Positions 36,210 through 45,145 of a stretch of 64,000 nucleotides of DNA are shown piece after piece. The notes below the pieces were generated by a model that made no database searches, was not told the DNA's origin, and saw nothing but the letters and a program-made list of their open reading frames with translations. Position 1 is the first letter of the stretch. Each line of letters starts with the position of its first letter. Position numbers and translations under genes: made by a program. The stretch is taken from contig JACKOH010000001.1 in the NCBI GenBank assembly GCA_024234395.1, positions 2,003,001-2,067,000 on the forward strand, read 5' to 3'. The stretch comes from Pseudomonadales bacterium. GTDB lineage: Bacteria > Pseudomonadota > Gammaproteobacteria > Pseudomonadales > Pseudohongiellaceae.

Positions 36210-37970
36210 ATGTATAAAATCGGAAACCTGTTCAAGTTCCTGGGGCTGGCTGCTCTGGCCAGTGGCCTGAGCGTAACTGCACAGGCCCAGCGTATCAGCG
36301 ATTTTTCGCTGATCGACCACACCGGAAAATTTCACCAGATCAGCCGCTATGCCGATACCGATGCCGTGGTTCTGTTCGTCTATGATAAGGACAGCGAAGT
36401 CGTAGCAGACGCCCTGCGGGACTTCAATCGGGTGGTGGATCGTTTTGAACAGGAAAACATCGCGTTTTTCCTGATCGAATCCACCGGCCTCACCGACAAG
36501 TCGGTGATCGCCGCGGCCGCTGACGAAGACGGCATTGAACTGCCGATCCTGGTTGACGACACCCAGACGGTTTCCGAATTATTGCATGTCACCCGGGCCG
36601 CCCAGGTGATAGTTATTGATCCGGCTGCCAGGGAGATCGTTTACAACGGCTCCCTCAACGACCGTTTTACCGAGGGCAGCTCGCGTCGTCGGGCCCGCGA
36701 TCACTATCTGCAGGAGGTCCTGGAAAGTGTGGTAGCCGGCAGCGAAGTGACCGTGGCCGGACAGCCCAGCAGTGGTGAAGCCATTGTCTATCCCGTGCTT
36801 GAGCAGCAGGCCATCGCCGACATTGATTATGTCGACGACGTGGTGCCGGTCATCGAACGCCGCTGTGTGTCCTGTCACCAGGACGGCGGCATTGCGCCGT
36901 TCGCCATGAACAGCCATCAGATGCTGCAGGGCTGGTCTCCAATGATCCGCGAGGTACTGTTGACCAAGCGTATGCCGCCGGCACAGATCGACCCTGATTA
37001 CGTTCACCTGTTTCAGGACCAGAGCTACATCACCATCGAGGAAACCCAGACCCTGTTGCATTGGATCGATGCCGGGTCACCGAATAACAGCGGTTCCGAT
37101 CCACTGGCTGCAATCGAACACCAGGCCCCGGAATGGGAGCTGTCCGAACGCTGGGGTGAGCCGGACATGATCGTAAAGATTCCGCCTCAGGAGATTCCGG
37201 CTACCGGAGTGGTCGAGTATCGCAATATTCCAATCCCTCTCAACAACGAAGAAGAACTCTGGGTCAAGGGCGTGGAATTCAAACCGGGTGATCGCCAGGT
37301 ATTACACCACATCATTGCTTTCACGTTCGGCAGCGACGGGGTCAACCAGTTCGACATTCTCAACCAGGGAATCGGCATGGGTGCCTATGCACCGGGCAAT
37401 GCGCCCAATACCTTCCCGGACGGTACCGGGTATCCGCTCCGCCCCAATGGAGGACTGCTGCTGCAGATGCACTACACCACTTCCGGCAAGGAAACAGTCG
37501 ACGCCTCGGAAGTTGCCATTTACCTGTATGATGAAAAACCGGCCAAGACCGTGTTTGGCGGCTCGGCTGCCGATCTGAATATCGCCATACCGCCGCATGC
37601 CAAACGCCACACCATGACTGCGTCCAAGACGTTCCCCAAGAACGTGTACCTCAGCATGCTGGGGCCACACATGCACTACCGGGGCTTCGATGCGGACTTC
37701 AAGTTGATTTACCCGGATGGCAGCGAAGAGCGGATTCTTAACGTGCCCAATTATCAGTTTAACTGGCAGACAACCTATGATTTCAAGGAGCCGATGTACC
37801 TTCCGGCCGGCACTGAACTGGTGTTTAACGGGACTTTCGATAATTCAGCGATGAATCCCTACAACCCGGACCCGACCGTGGAATCCAACTTCGGTGAACA
37901 GACCTGGCAGGAAATGTTCTTCGGGTTCTTTCAGTACTACGAAGCGGATAACCAGGGAAACTCTGATTGA
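36210..37970 (+). CDS. Exported redoxin-haem-copper type II monooxygenase (PHM-like) fusion protein
   Basis: The 586-aa protein has a signal peptide (to about residue 27, SVTAQAQ). Residues 28-180 resemble a redoxin/AhpC domain, but the peroxidatic Cys position reads VLFVYDKDSEVV with no Cys. Next comes a c-type haem site Cys219-Val-Ser-Cys222-His223 with a likely distal Met (MPP, about 255). The C-terminal half (about 310-586) is a Cu2_monooxygenase domain like peptidylglycine hydroxylating monooxygenase. The CuH ligands correspond to His366-His367 (VLHHIIAF) and His421 (LQMHYTTSG); the CuM ligands to His487 and His489 (LGPHMHYRG) and Met569 (WQEMFFGFF). Both copper sites therefore look complete. 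ATG follows GAGGAC. It probably hydroxylates an unactivated C-H in the periplasm, with the haem as electron relay (inferred). Confidence 0.85.
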   Translation: MYKIGNLFKFLGLAALASGLSVTAQAQRISDFSLIDHTGKFHQISRYADTDAVVLFVYDKDSEVVADALRDFNRVVDRFEQENIAFFLIESTGLTDKSVIAAAADEDGIELPILVDDTQTVSELLHVTRAAQVIVIDPAAREIVYNGSLNDRFTEGSSRRRARDHYLQEVLESVVAGSEVTVAGQPSSGEAIVYPVLEQQAIADIDYVDDVVPVIERRCVSCHQDGGIAPFAMNSHQMLQGWSPMIREVLLTKRMPPAQIDPDYVHLFQDQSYITIEETQTLLHWIDAGSPNNSGSDPLAAIEHQAPEWELSERWGEPDMIVKIPPQEIPATGVVEYRNIPIPLNNEEELWVKGVEFKPGDRQVLHHIIAFTFGSDGVNQFDILNQGIGMGAYAPGNAPNTFPDGTGYPLRPNGGLLLQMHYTTSGKETVDASEVAIYLYDEKPAKTVFGGSAADLNIAIPPHAKRHTMTASKTFPKNVYLSMLGPHMHYRGFDADFKLIYPDGSEERILNVPNYQFNWQTTYDFKEPMYLPAGTELVFNGTFDNSAMNPYNPDPTVESNFGEQTWQEMFFGFFQYYEADNQGNSD

Positions 37971-38010
37971 TTTTGGAATTACTCTGGCCTTAAGACCGGC
38001 AGCCTGTTGG

Positions 38011-38070
38011 TTCACTGACGAGGCGACCTGCCGCCGGCATGCGTCGCCCTGTCAAGGCAAGTCAACGAAG
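38011..38070 (+). repeat. 60-base dispersed repeat, copy 1
   Basis: These 60 bases, beginning TTCACTGACGAGGCG and ending GGCAAGTCAACGAAG, recur at 53126-53185 with 4 differences. The unit has a small hairpin TGCCG-C-CGGCA. It lies 40 bases after the monooxygenase stop and before a terminator, so it is in the 3' untranslated region. Confidence 0.75.
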
Positions 38071-38116
38071 TCAGTGGGCTCTTCTGAAGAACCCGACCTG
38101 CGTCACCTGTCGCGGG

Positions 38117-38146
38117 AAAAGCCCTGGCCAGCGCCCGGGCTTTTTT
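38117..38146 (+). terminator. Rho-independent terminator after the monooxygenase fusion gene
   Basis: AAAAGCCC and CCGGGCTTTTTT form a stem with an inner GGCC/GCGC loop, followed by six T residues. It lies about 150 bases past the stop at 37970, downstream of the dispersed repeat. Confidence 0.7.
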
Positions 38147-38206
38147 ATGCTGGTAACGGTCGGGAGGAAGTCCCGGCCAGAGGAGCACTGAGGCAGGATT
38201 AAAGGA

Positions 38207-39196
38207 TCAGGGCCCGGTCAGGACCAAGCGAAAACCGATCGTGTCATTGCGTACGCCGGGATCCACACCACCCCGGACAGCGGCCCTGATGTTGGCCGGT
38301 CCGTCGGCATAGGAACCGCCGCGCATAACCCACAAGGCATCGCCGTCCAGGCTGTCGAAATCATCCTTGCTGGAATAGGGATAGGGTTGTAACGGGCTGC
38401 GGGTCAGCTCCCACACATTGCCACTCATGTCCGACAGACCGTAACTGCAATCCGGGCAGTCATAACTGCCCACCGGGCGGGACGCACTGGAACCGAAATT
38501 GGCGAATCCTTCCTGAAGGCGGTTGCCCCAGGGATAAAGTCTGCCATCGCTGCCCCGGGCCGCCTTTTCCCACTCCGCTTCGGTAGGCAGAGTGACGGTC
38601 CAGCCCGCCCTGAGCAGTTCGCGAAGCCCGGTGGGAGTTCGCTCGCTATCCAGCAACTGATTCTGCAGCCAGCGGCAATAGGCCAGCGCATCGGTCCAGG
38701 TGACATTGGCAACCGGGTAATCCGGATTTGCTGACAGGGCGGAAGGCAGGTAAGCATGGCCGGTGGCCTGAACAAAGGCCGCATACTGTCCGACCGTCAC
38801 TTCAAAGCGTCCGATATAGTAATCCGGCAGCGTCACGGTTCCCTGACGCTGGGTGGCAGACCACCGCTCATTCTCGTAGGCCTGGCGATCCACTGACGGG
38901 TCGGACCCCATCAGGAACTCCCCGGCCGGAATTTCCACCATGCCGAGCAGCGGGTCATCGGGCAGTTGCAGGAAGTCGGCCTGGAATCCCGCCACTTTTT
39001 CAGTGGCGGTAGCCAGCGCCTGATTCCCCGGGACAGTCAGCGCCCGGCGCCCCTGGATCTGCATCCACAGGGCAACAAAGGTTACCAGCACGGCAAGAAT
39101 GACAAAGCCGATCCGGGCGCCACGCTGTTGCGCGGGCTGCGACGCCTTGCCAGCCTCGGCTCCGCCGCCGGCGGGACCGTTTCGATCCGTTGTCAT
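38207..39196 (-). CDS. SUMF1/EgtB/PvdO-like membrane-anchored protein
   Basis: The 329-aa protein has one N-terminal membrane segment (about residues 28-46) and a formylglycine-generating-enzyme-type domain: MVEIPAGEFLMGSDP, YIGRFEVTVGQYAAFVQATG, LPTEAEWEKAARG, GLSDMSGNVWELT, MRGGSYADG and GFRLVL. The two Cys that hold copper in true formylglycine-generating enzymes (in the stretch after RGGS) are absent, as are EgtB-type iron ligands, so it is unlikely to make formylglycine. Its stop side faces the monooxygenase gene convergently, and its start overlaps the next gene's end by 4 bases, so the two are co-expressed. Confidence 0.8.
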   Translation of the reverse strand: MTTDRNGPAGGGAEAGKASQPAQQRGARIGFVILAVLVTFVALWMQIQGRRALTVPGNQALATATEKVAGFQADFLQLPDDPLLGMVEIPAGEFLMGSDPSVDRQAYENERWSATQRQGTVTLPDYYIGRFEVTVGQYAAFVQATGHAYLPSALSANPDYPVANVTWTDALAYCRWLQNQLLDSERTPTGLRELLRAGWTVTLPTEAEWEKAARGSDGRLYPWGNRLQEGFANFGSSASRPVGSYDCPDCSYGLSDMSGNVWELTRSPLQPYPYSSKDDFDSLDGDALWVMRGGSYADGPANIRAAVRGGVDPGVRNDTIGFRLVLTGP

Positions 39197-40821
39197 AACG
39201 AAGCAACCAGCGAATCGCAGGCGAATTCCCAGCCGTGTTCACAGGCGCGGCTGTAGAGGTCGCGTGTCGGCATCTCCATAAGATTCAGACCACCTTGCCT
39301 CAACATCAGGCGCAGATCCAGCTCACGGGGATTACCGTGCGCCACTTCAGAGGGTTCCAGCAGGTTCACGCAGCCAGCCTGGAATTTGAGTTCACAGGCC
39401 CTGGACAGATACCCCATGGCCAGATCCTGGTCCGGTTCGACGATGCGGCCTTCCAGGTAATGAATACCCAGTTCATTACAGGCCCAGGCGGAATTGTCAC
39501 CACAGTAAGTGGATTCCAGCTGCAAAAGTCGACTGCAGCTGTTGCTCAAGCCATCGGCACAGGCCTGCTGCCAGAACGGCACACTGTCGCCAGTGTGACG
39601 GCCGTCAGTCTTGCCCAGCAGGGACATGGTACCGAACACCACGATCCAGATAGCCATATGGACCAGGTTGGGACGAATTCGTTGCCAATGGGAGTTCCAG
39701 ACATTGACCAGGCCCACATTGTTGATGGAGTTGACTGCCCGGTCGATGGCAATGACGCTGAGATTGAGCAGCGGGACACACAAAAGCTTGTCATAAAAGG
39801 TGGGGACACCCAGGACTCCCAACAGTGAATAGAGCCCGAATACCCCCAGCCCGTAGAGAGCCCCGAATGCCAGTTTACCCAGCGGGGTTCTTGGCGATGT
39901 GGAAGGGTCGGTAATCAGCAGATGCAGCCCCAGGAACACCGCGGCGGGAATTTCCGAATCGATAAAGTAGGGAACCCCGGTCGTGGCCGAATACAGGGCA
40001 CTGAGCCCGAACAGCACAATCGCGGCAGTTCCTGCCACCAGGGTGATGGAAAAGAAGTACATCACCACCAGGCCGAGAATGAACAGAAACGTATAGATGT
40101 TGGGCGCCAGGGTCAGAGTCGAGGCAATTTCACGTCCCCAGGTGAGATTGGTGGTTCCGGTGGCAATCAATACCACCGAGAAAAGACCCAGCGCGAATGC
40201 GGACGGATTGAAGATATGCACGCGTCGCCCGTCCCGCTGCCAGCGGACAAATTCCTTGCCCATGAAGCCTGCCCCGATCATCAGGAACTGCATGTAGAAC
40301 CAGTCATCACGGAACCACAGGAACAGGTTGATACTGAAGATGATGGGAATCGGTCCAAATCCGAGCGTGTAACTCTCGCGTCGGCTCCAGGCCAGCAGAA
40401 TGTCGAAGCTGTAGGCGAACAGCAGCTGTCCCACCAGGAGCCACAAGTGCGCGTAAACCGGCTGCCAGTAATAACCCCAGTACAAGAACAGGCTGCACTG
40501 CACCATCGCCTGTATGTAATGCTGCGGTCGCAGCACAATCTCAAAAGAACGGCTGGCACCGGACTGGCGCAAACTGGCGAACAGCACACCGAGCCAGGCC
40601 ATAATGAACAGGGCGGCAGCCCAGAAAGACCAGGTCAGCACCAGGTTCTGCTGAATTCTCGGATTCATGGACACGGTAAACAGGGCCGCAGCCAACAGCA
40701 GTGGAAACAGCAATGGCTGCAAAGAACTCTGCACCTGTTGCACCGCCGCGGCACTGCCGCCGGCGGTCATCTGGATAGTGCTGCTGGATTTGTGACTGCG
40801 ATTTTTCCTGCCTGATGCCAT
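39193..40821 (-). CDS. UnbU/RnfD-NqrB-like polytopic membrane protein with Cys-rich Sel1-like tail
   Basis: The 542-aa protein has about 10 hydrophobic segments between residues 35 and 400. The block GREIASTLTLAPNIYTFLFI, HIFNPSAFALGLFSVVLIAT and LITDPSTSPRTPLGKLAFGA resembles the NqrB/RnfD and enediyne UnbU families; DPSTSPRTP is the region around the covalent FMN threonine in NqrB/RnfD. The C-terminal 120 residues carry about eight Cys in a repeat pattern (SNSCSRLLQLE, WACNELGIHYLEG, RACELKFQAGC, RACEHGWEFACD), like Sel1-type repeats. It is the first gene of a two-gene operon with the SUMF1-like gene. Electron transfer or flavin binding is inferred only. Confidence 0.7.
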   Translation of the reverse strand: MASGRKNRSHKSSSTIQMTAGGSAAAVQQVQSSLQPLLFPLLLAAALFTVSMNPRIQQNLVLTWSFWAAALFIMAWLGVLFASLRQSGASRSFEIVLRPQHYIQAMVQCSLFLYWGYYWQPVYAHLWLLVGQLLFAYSFDILLAWSRRESYTLGFGPIPIIFSINLFLWFRDDWFYMQFLMIGAGFMGKEFVRWQRDGRRVHIFNPSAFALGLFSVVLIATGTTNLTWGREIASTLTLAPNIYTFLFILGLVVMYFFSITLVAGTAAIVLFGLSALYSATTGVPYFIDSEIPAAVFLGLHLLITDPSTSPRTPLGKLAFGALYGLGVFGLYSLLGVLGVPTFYDKLLCVPLLNLSVIAIDRAVNSINNVGLVNVWNSHWQRIRPNLVHMAIWIVVFGTMSLLGKTDGRHTGDSVPFWQQACADGLSNSCSRLLQLESTYCGDNSAWACNELGIHYLEGRIVEPDQDLAMGYLSRACELKFQAGCVNLLEPSEVAHGNPRELDLRLMLRQGGLNLMEMPTRDLYSRACEHGWEFACDSLVASL

Positions 40822-41211
40822 GGTCTGACTACCTGTTACTGCTTATTACCTGTTTGTGCTTAGCCGGCACTGCGGTACCCGATGTGCGCAAAGGATAAAC
40901 CACATGGGGTTCCAACACAATTTGCCGCCATGCCGTAAACCCGTTGCCAGCACGGCCTTTTCGATAATACGCAGGCCGGCTGCGACGGCAAAACCACTGC
41001 TGTAGACAGGTCGATGAGACGAGTACCCTGGTCATTCAGTTACCGGGTCTTTTGATGGTGCGGTCCAAGGCGTAAAATGGAGAATTAGCTGATTCCTGCC
41101 GGCCTCGCCTGGACAGGTGACTTGAACCAGCCGGCTTGTCTGACCGAGCGTCCCTTTAGCTGCCAGGAAAAGACCTTAAGCCAGTCAGAGAAGAAGTAAC
41201 AAGATTTGCTT
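40822..41211. other. Divergent intergenic region
   Basis: No gene is supported in these 390 bases. They separate the UnbU-like gene (minus) from the DUF5916 gene (plus) and must hold both promoters; no clear pair of boxes was read. Confidence 0.5.
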
Positions 41212-43653
41212 ATGCTTAAGGTCAGAATCCCAGCCTGTGTACTGCTATGTCTGTCGTGCCTGAGCCTGCCACCTGCAGCGTCAGGTCAACCTGCCACCCC
41301 GGAGGCATTTGAGAGCAACGGTGGAGTAATTATCCAGGACCGCCGCGGCAATCCGATCCGGCTGCTTTATGTCGATCAGGACGAGGCCGACATCAGTGTC
41401 GATGGCGTCATCGACGAGGCCGTCTGGTCGCGCGTTCAGGTGATCGACGATATGCGCGTTATCATCCCCGATACCCTGGCTACTGTTCCCTACGCCACTG
41501 CCACCCGGATTTTCTACAGCCGTCGCGGACTCTATCTGTCGTTCGACATGGAACAACCCCTCGACACGCTGGTGCAACGCATCAGCACCCGGGACAACCT
41601 GCCCCTCAATCGCGATCGTATCGGTGTGACACTCGACACCTCAGGCCAGGGACTGTTCGGCTACTGGATGATGCTGGCCCTGGGTGACAATCAGTTGGAC
41701 GGGACGATTCTGCCGGAACGGCAGTACAGCAACGAATGGGATGGCGCCTGGTACGGAGCAACCCAGGTGACTGACCATGGCTGGTCGGCGGAATTTTTCA
41801 TTCCCTGGGGCCAGATGGCCATGCCCCAGGAAGACGAGGCACGTCATATCGGTGTGTATACGGAGCGACAGGTGGCACACCTGGATCAGGCCTGGGCCTG
41901 GCCACCGATTCCCCGGTCCGAGGCGATATTCATGAGTAATCTGCCACTGCTGGAACTGGAGGGAATCGATCCCCGCCAACAGTGGAGCATCTTCCCCTAC
42001 CTGTCGACCACCTTCGATCAGGTGGATAATTCCAGCAATACCGAGGCCGGATTCGACGTCTTCTGGCGGCCGTCCAGCAATTTCCAGATGACCGCCACGG
42101 CAAACCCGGACTTCGGCTCAGTGGAATCGGACAACGTGGTCGTCAATCTCACTGCGGTGGAAGTTTTTTTCCCGGACAAGCGGCTGTTTTTCCAGGAGGG
42201 TCAGGAAATCTTCAACACCACGCCCCGGTCCACGGGACGCAATGGCAAACGACTCGCGATCGTCAATACCCGACGCATCGGTGCCAGGCCACGGTCACCG
42301 GACCTGCCACCCGGAGTCCGCCTGCCGACCCGGGAACGGATCAGACCGGCCGACCTGCTGGGCGCACTGAAAATGACCGGTCAGGCGGGAGCCGTCCGCT
42401 ATGGCGTCCTGGCCGCCTCGGAGGACGACAGCGAGTTCAAGGTCGACGGTCAGCGTTTCTATCAGTCCGGTCGCGACTTCACCACTTTCCGCATGATTTA
42501 CGAGGACAGTCAGAATGCCGCTTATCGCGGCCTGGGTTACATCGGATCACTGGTCACCCACCCGGAATCTGATGCCGCAGTTCACGCCGTGGATTTTCAC
42601 TACCTGACCATAGACGGCCAGTTCCGGGTCGACGGCCAGGCCATCGCTTCGGACTCCGACGATCATGGCAGTGGTCAGGGATTGTTCGCCGATTTTGTCT
42701 ACACTCCGCGGCAGGGGCTGCAGCACACCCTGCAGATGACCTACCTCGACGACAAACTGGACGTGAACGATTTCGGCTACCAGGAGCGCAACGACAGCCG
42801 TGAGCTCTGGTACCGTTTTCAATGGATCAAGTCGAACCTGGGCTGGGCAAGAAATTTCAGTTTCAATCCGTTCCTGCGATACGAAGAAAACAGCAAAGGC
42901 GATCGCACCAACAATGCGTTTCCAGTCCTCAACATGGACATCACGCTTAACAACCTGGACCGCCTGAACCTGAGCCTGATGCATTTTCCCAAGCGCTACG
43001 ACGACCTGAACAGTTTCGGCAATGGAACCTATGCAGTCTCTCCACGCACCAATTACGGCATCGGCTACTCTACAAACACCGCCCTGCCGGTCAGTTACAG
43101 CGCCGGCTTCAATTCCTCCGGCGAGTTCGCCGGCGGCACCAACCTGCAATATGACGCCGGGATCACCTGGCAACCTGTGTCCAACATCAATCTGTCAGGA
43201 GAAATCATCTACAACGACCGGGATGGCTGGCTGATTCACCAGGAGAACCAGAATTTCACCGGATTTCAGGCTGATCAGTTGCGTGTCAACGTCAATTTCG
43301 ACTATTTCCTCAGTGCCAAACAACAGTTTCGCATGGTGCTCCAGTGGGCTGGCATCGAAGCCATTGAGGACGAGTTTTTCTATCTTCCTTCCGACGCCCC
43401 CACCAGGAACCGCGATCTGATCAAGGTTCCAAAACCCGCCGGCCCGACCGACAGCTTCAGCCTGTCACAACTGAATTTCCAGCTTCGCTACCGCTGGCAG
43501 ATCGCCCCGCTATCCGACCTGTTTGTCGTGTATACCAAGGGTGACAACCACCGTGGCATACTCGACGAATTTGGCAATCTGTTCCAGAATTCCTGGGATG
43601 ACCCGCTGGGTGATCAGCTGGTGGTCAAGTTACGCTACCGGTTCGGCACCTGA
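41212..43653 (+). CDS. DUF5916-type outer-membrane protein with N-terminal CBM9-like domain
   Basis: The 813-aa product starts at ATG 41212 (a TTG two codons earlier is also possible; the ribosome site is weak). A signal peptide (VRIPACVLLCLSCLSLPPAA) is followed by a CBM9-like domain at about 40-240 (SVDGVIDEAVWSRV, GVTLDTSGQGLFGYWMMLAL, WSAEFFIPWGQM) and a long C-terminal part rich in alternating strands ending in an aromatic residue pattern (VVKLRYRFGT), as in outer-membrane barrels. The middle block TANPDFGSVESD and VFFPDKRLFFQEGQEIF is the DUF5916 hallmark. Function in relatives is unproven; surface glycan or peptide handling is possible. Confidence 0.8.
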   Translation: MLKVRIPACVLLCLSCLSLPPAASGQPATPEAFESNGGVIIQDRRGNPIRLLYVDQDEADISVDGVIDEAVWSRVQVIDDMRVIIPDTLATVPYATATRIFYSRRGLYLSFDMEQPLDTLVQRISTRDNLPLNRDRIGVTLDTSGQGLFGYWMMLALGDNQLDGTILPERQYSNEWDGAWYGATQVTDHGWSAEFFIPWGQMAMPQEDEARHIGVYTERQVAHLDQAWAWPPIPRSEAIFMSNLPLLELEGIDPRQQWSIFPYLSTTFDQVDNSSNTEAGFDVFWRPSSNFQMTATANPDFGSVESDNVVVNLTAVEVFFPDKRLFFQEGQEIFNTTPRSTGRNGKRLAIVNTRRIGARPRSPDLPPGVRLPTRERIRPADLLGALKMTGQAGAVRYGVLAASEDDSEFKVDGQRFYQSGRDFTTFRMIYEDSQNAAYRGLGYIGSLVTHPESDAAVHAVDFHYLTIDGQFRVDGQAIASDSDDHGSGQGLFADFVYTPRQGLQHTLQMTYLDDKLDVNDFGYQERNDSRELWYRFQWIKSNLGWARNFSFNPFLRYEENSKGDRTNNAFPVLNMDITLNNLDRLNLSLMHFPKRYDDLNSFGNGTYAVSPRTNYGIGYSTNTALPVSYSAGFNSSGEFAGGTNLQYDAGITWQPVSNINLSGEIIYNDRDGWLIHQENQNFTGFQADQLRVNVNFDYFLSAKQQFRMVLQWAGIEAIEDEFFYLPSDAPTRNRDLIKVPKPAGPTDSFSLSQLNFQLRYRWQIAPLSDLFVVYTKGDNHRGILDEFGNLFQNSWDDPLGDQLVVKLRYRFGT

Positions 43654-43881
43654 GATTTTTTCAACAGGCTGATAGTCGCCAGTTGACGCAACCCGCTAAA
43701 GTTTGTGATTTTTCACCAGATCTTTCACAATGTCGGATCATGAGCCCCGCAGAGCCGGGATTTCACAAACCTGGCACGAAACCTGATTGTCGCTCTTGAA
43801 CAGTGGTCCCGGGAGCGCCTGCCAGTCTGTAACGAACGCACGCCGGGACCTTGAATGTCGACTTTCCAGTGGAGAACAGAG

Positions 43882-44337
43882 ATGGAAGACCCTGCAGACT
43901 CTACGCCCAATCCGCTCCAGGTCGAACCGGAAGCTGATTTTGATAAACGACAGCCATCGGGGGTCTGGCCGAAATTACGAAGACTGGTGATCTTTCAGGT
44001 GAAACTGTATATAGATGCCCTGCGGGACCTGCTGATGAGCCCCTTGTCGTTCGTCGCCTTCCTGGTCGATGCGATACAGGGCAATCAGGGTGACAAGGCC
44101 ATGTTTGAAGCACTGTTGAAATTCGGCCGCCGAACCGAGCAGGCAATAAACCTGTTCGAACAGCACGATATCAATGACGAAGAATACCGCGGTATCGATA
44201 CCATACTGCTGCAGGTGGAGGAAGCATTACGCCGGGAATATGCTGACGGTAGCGTGTCGGGCAGTGCCCGTGAATCGATAGAAAAATCCTTAGGCAGACT
44301 GCGTAATAAAATTCAGAATACAGAACGCTCAGATTGA
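43882..44337 (+). CDS. Hypothetical cytoplasmic or membrane-associated protein
   Basis: The ATG at 43882 has GGAG 8 bases upstream; the frame is open further back without a ribosome site. The 151-aa product has an amphipathic to hydrophobic middle (YIDALRDLLMSPLSFVAFLV) and a helical, charged C-terminal half (RTEQAINLFEQHDINDEEYR, IEKSLGRLRNKIQ). No family is recognised. It stands alone between the DUF5916 gene and an 808-base gap. Confidence 0.65.
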   Translation: MEDPADSTPNPLQVEPEADFDKRQPSGVWPKLRRLVIFQVKLYIDALRDLLMSPLSFVAFLVDAIQGNQGDKAMFEALLKFGRRTEQAINLFEQHDINDEEYRGIDTILLQVEEALRREYADGSVSGSARESIEKSLGRLRNKIQNTERSD

Positions 44338-45145
44338 ATACCCCTCAGAGTCCTGCTACGAACACTCACGCGGCTGCCGCGTGGCATCGTTCCTGACCGA
44401 CAGTAATGTTTTGATTGACCATGTTGTTTTCAACACGATGCCACTTCGGCGGTTAACATTCGGAAATCAATTGTTCACGAAGAATTCACCCTGATTCCCA
44501 AAAACTCCTCGCAGAGCAAGTCTGTATAAGCACCGCCGCGAATGTCGTTATAAACTTCTCCCGGGGGCTTCCCGCTCGGCTTTATTCTGAACGGTAACAT
44601 CCATGTTGATAGACCTTGACCCTGCTGCGGTAAGCAACAGGAAGCCTTGAGATACTTTGGGGAGCCTGTTGTATTTCCGGATAACGATTCTGGCGATGAA
44701 CTTTTCGGGTATCTGAATGGCCGGCGCGTCAGTGATTCGTTAAATCCGACCACTTTTTGAAGTGACACCTGCAACGTGACCACTACATCAAGCAGCATTA
44801 CCTTTCGAAGAACCCGGAACAGAGAATCGGGAGTTTTCGTTACGAGTGGTTGCAGGTCTTCCATAATCAGCACTCGCACGTTACCGGAGGAGGAATGAGC
44901 AGAGGCGAACCACTATTCGAGCCGCAAAAAGTCAAGCTGCCTGTCAGCAGACATTTCTGCAGGCCAGAGTAATTACATAATCAGGGAACCTTAAATTATC
45001 GTGCGTGCCGGCGAGCCCCTTGACGGAGCCCGGATGCTGCAAAACCTCGCGCCAGACAGCTGGCCAGGTAAAAACCACTCCCGAAGGGGAATAACGCCTT
45101 TCGCTGAAAGCGTGATTTGAGTAATATTCGGGGGCCCGAGCGGGT
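44338..45145. other. 808-base intergenic region without a recognised gene
   Basis: I see no supported coding sequence. A GC-rich hairpin CACGCGGC/GCCGCGTG near 44365-44383 could end the preceding transcript, although there is no T-run. The base composition is more AT-rich than the flanks. One minus-strand open frame (44475-44879, 134 codons) shows no recognisable domain and no good ribosome site; it may be a decayed gene. Confidence 0.5.
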
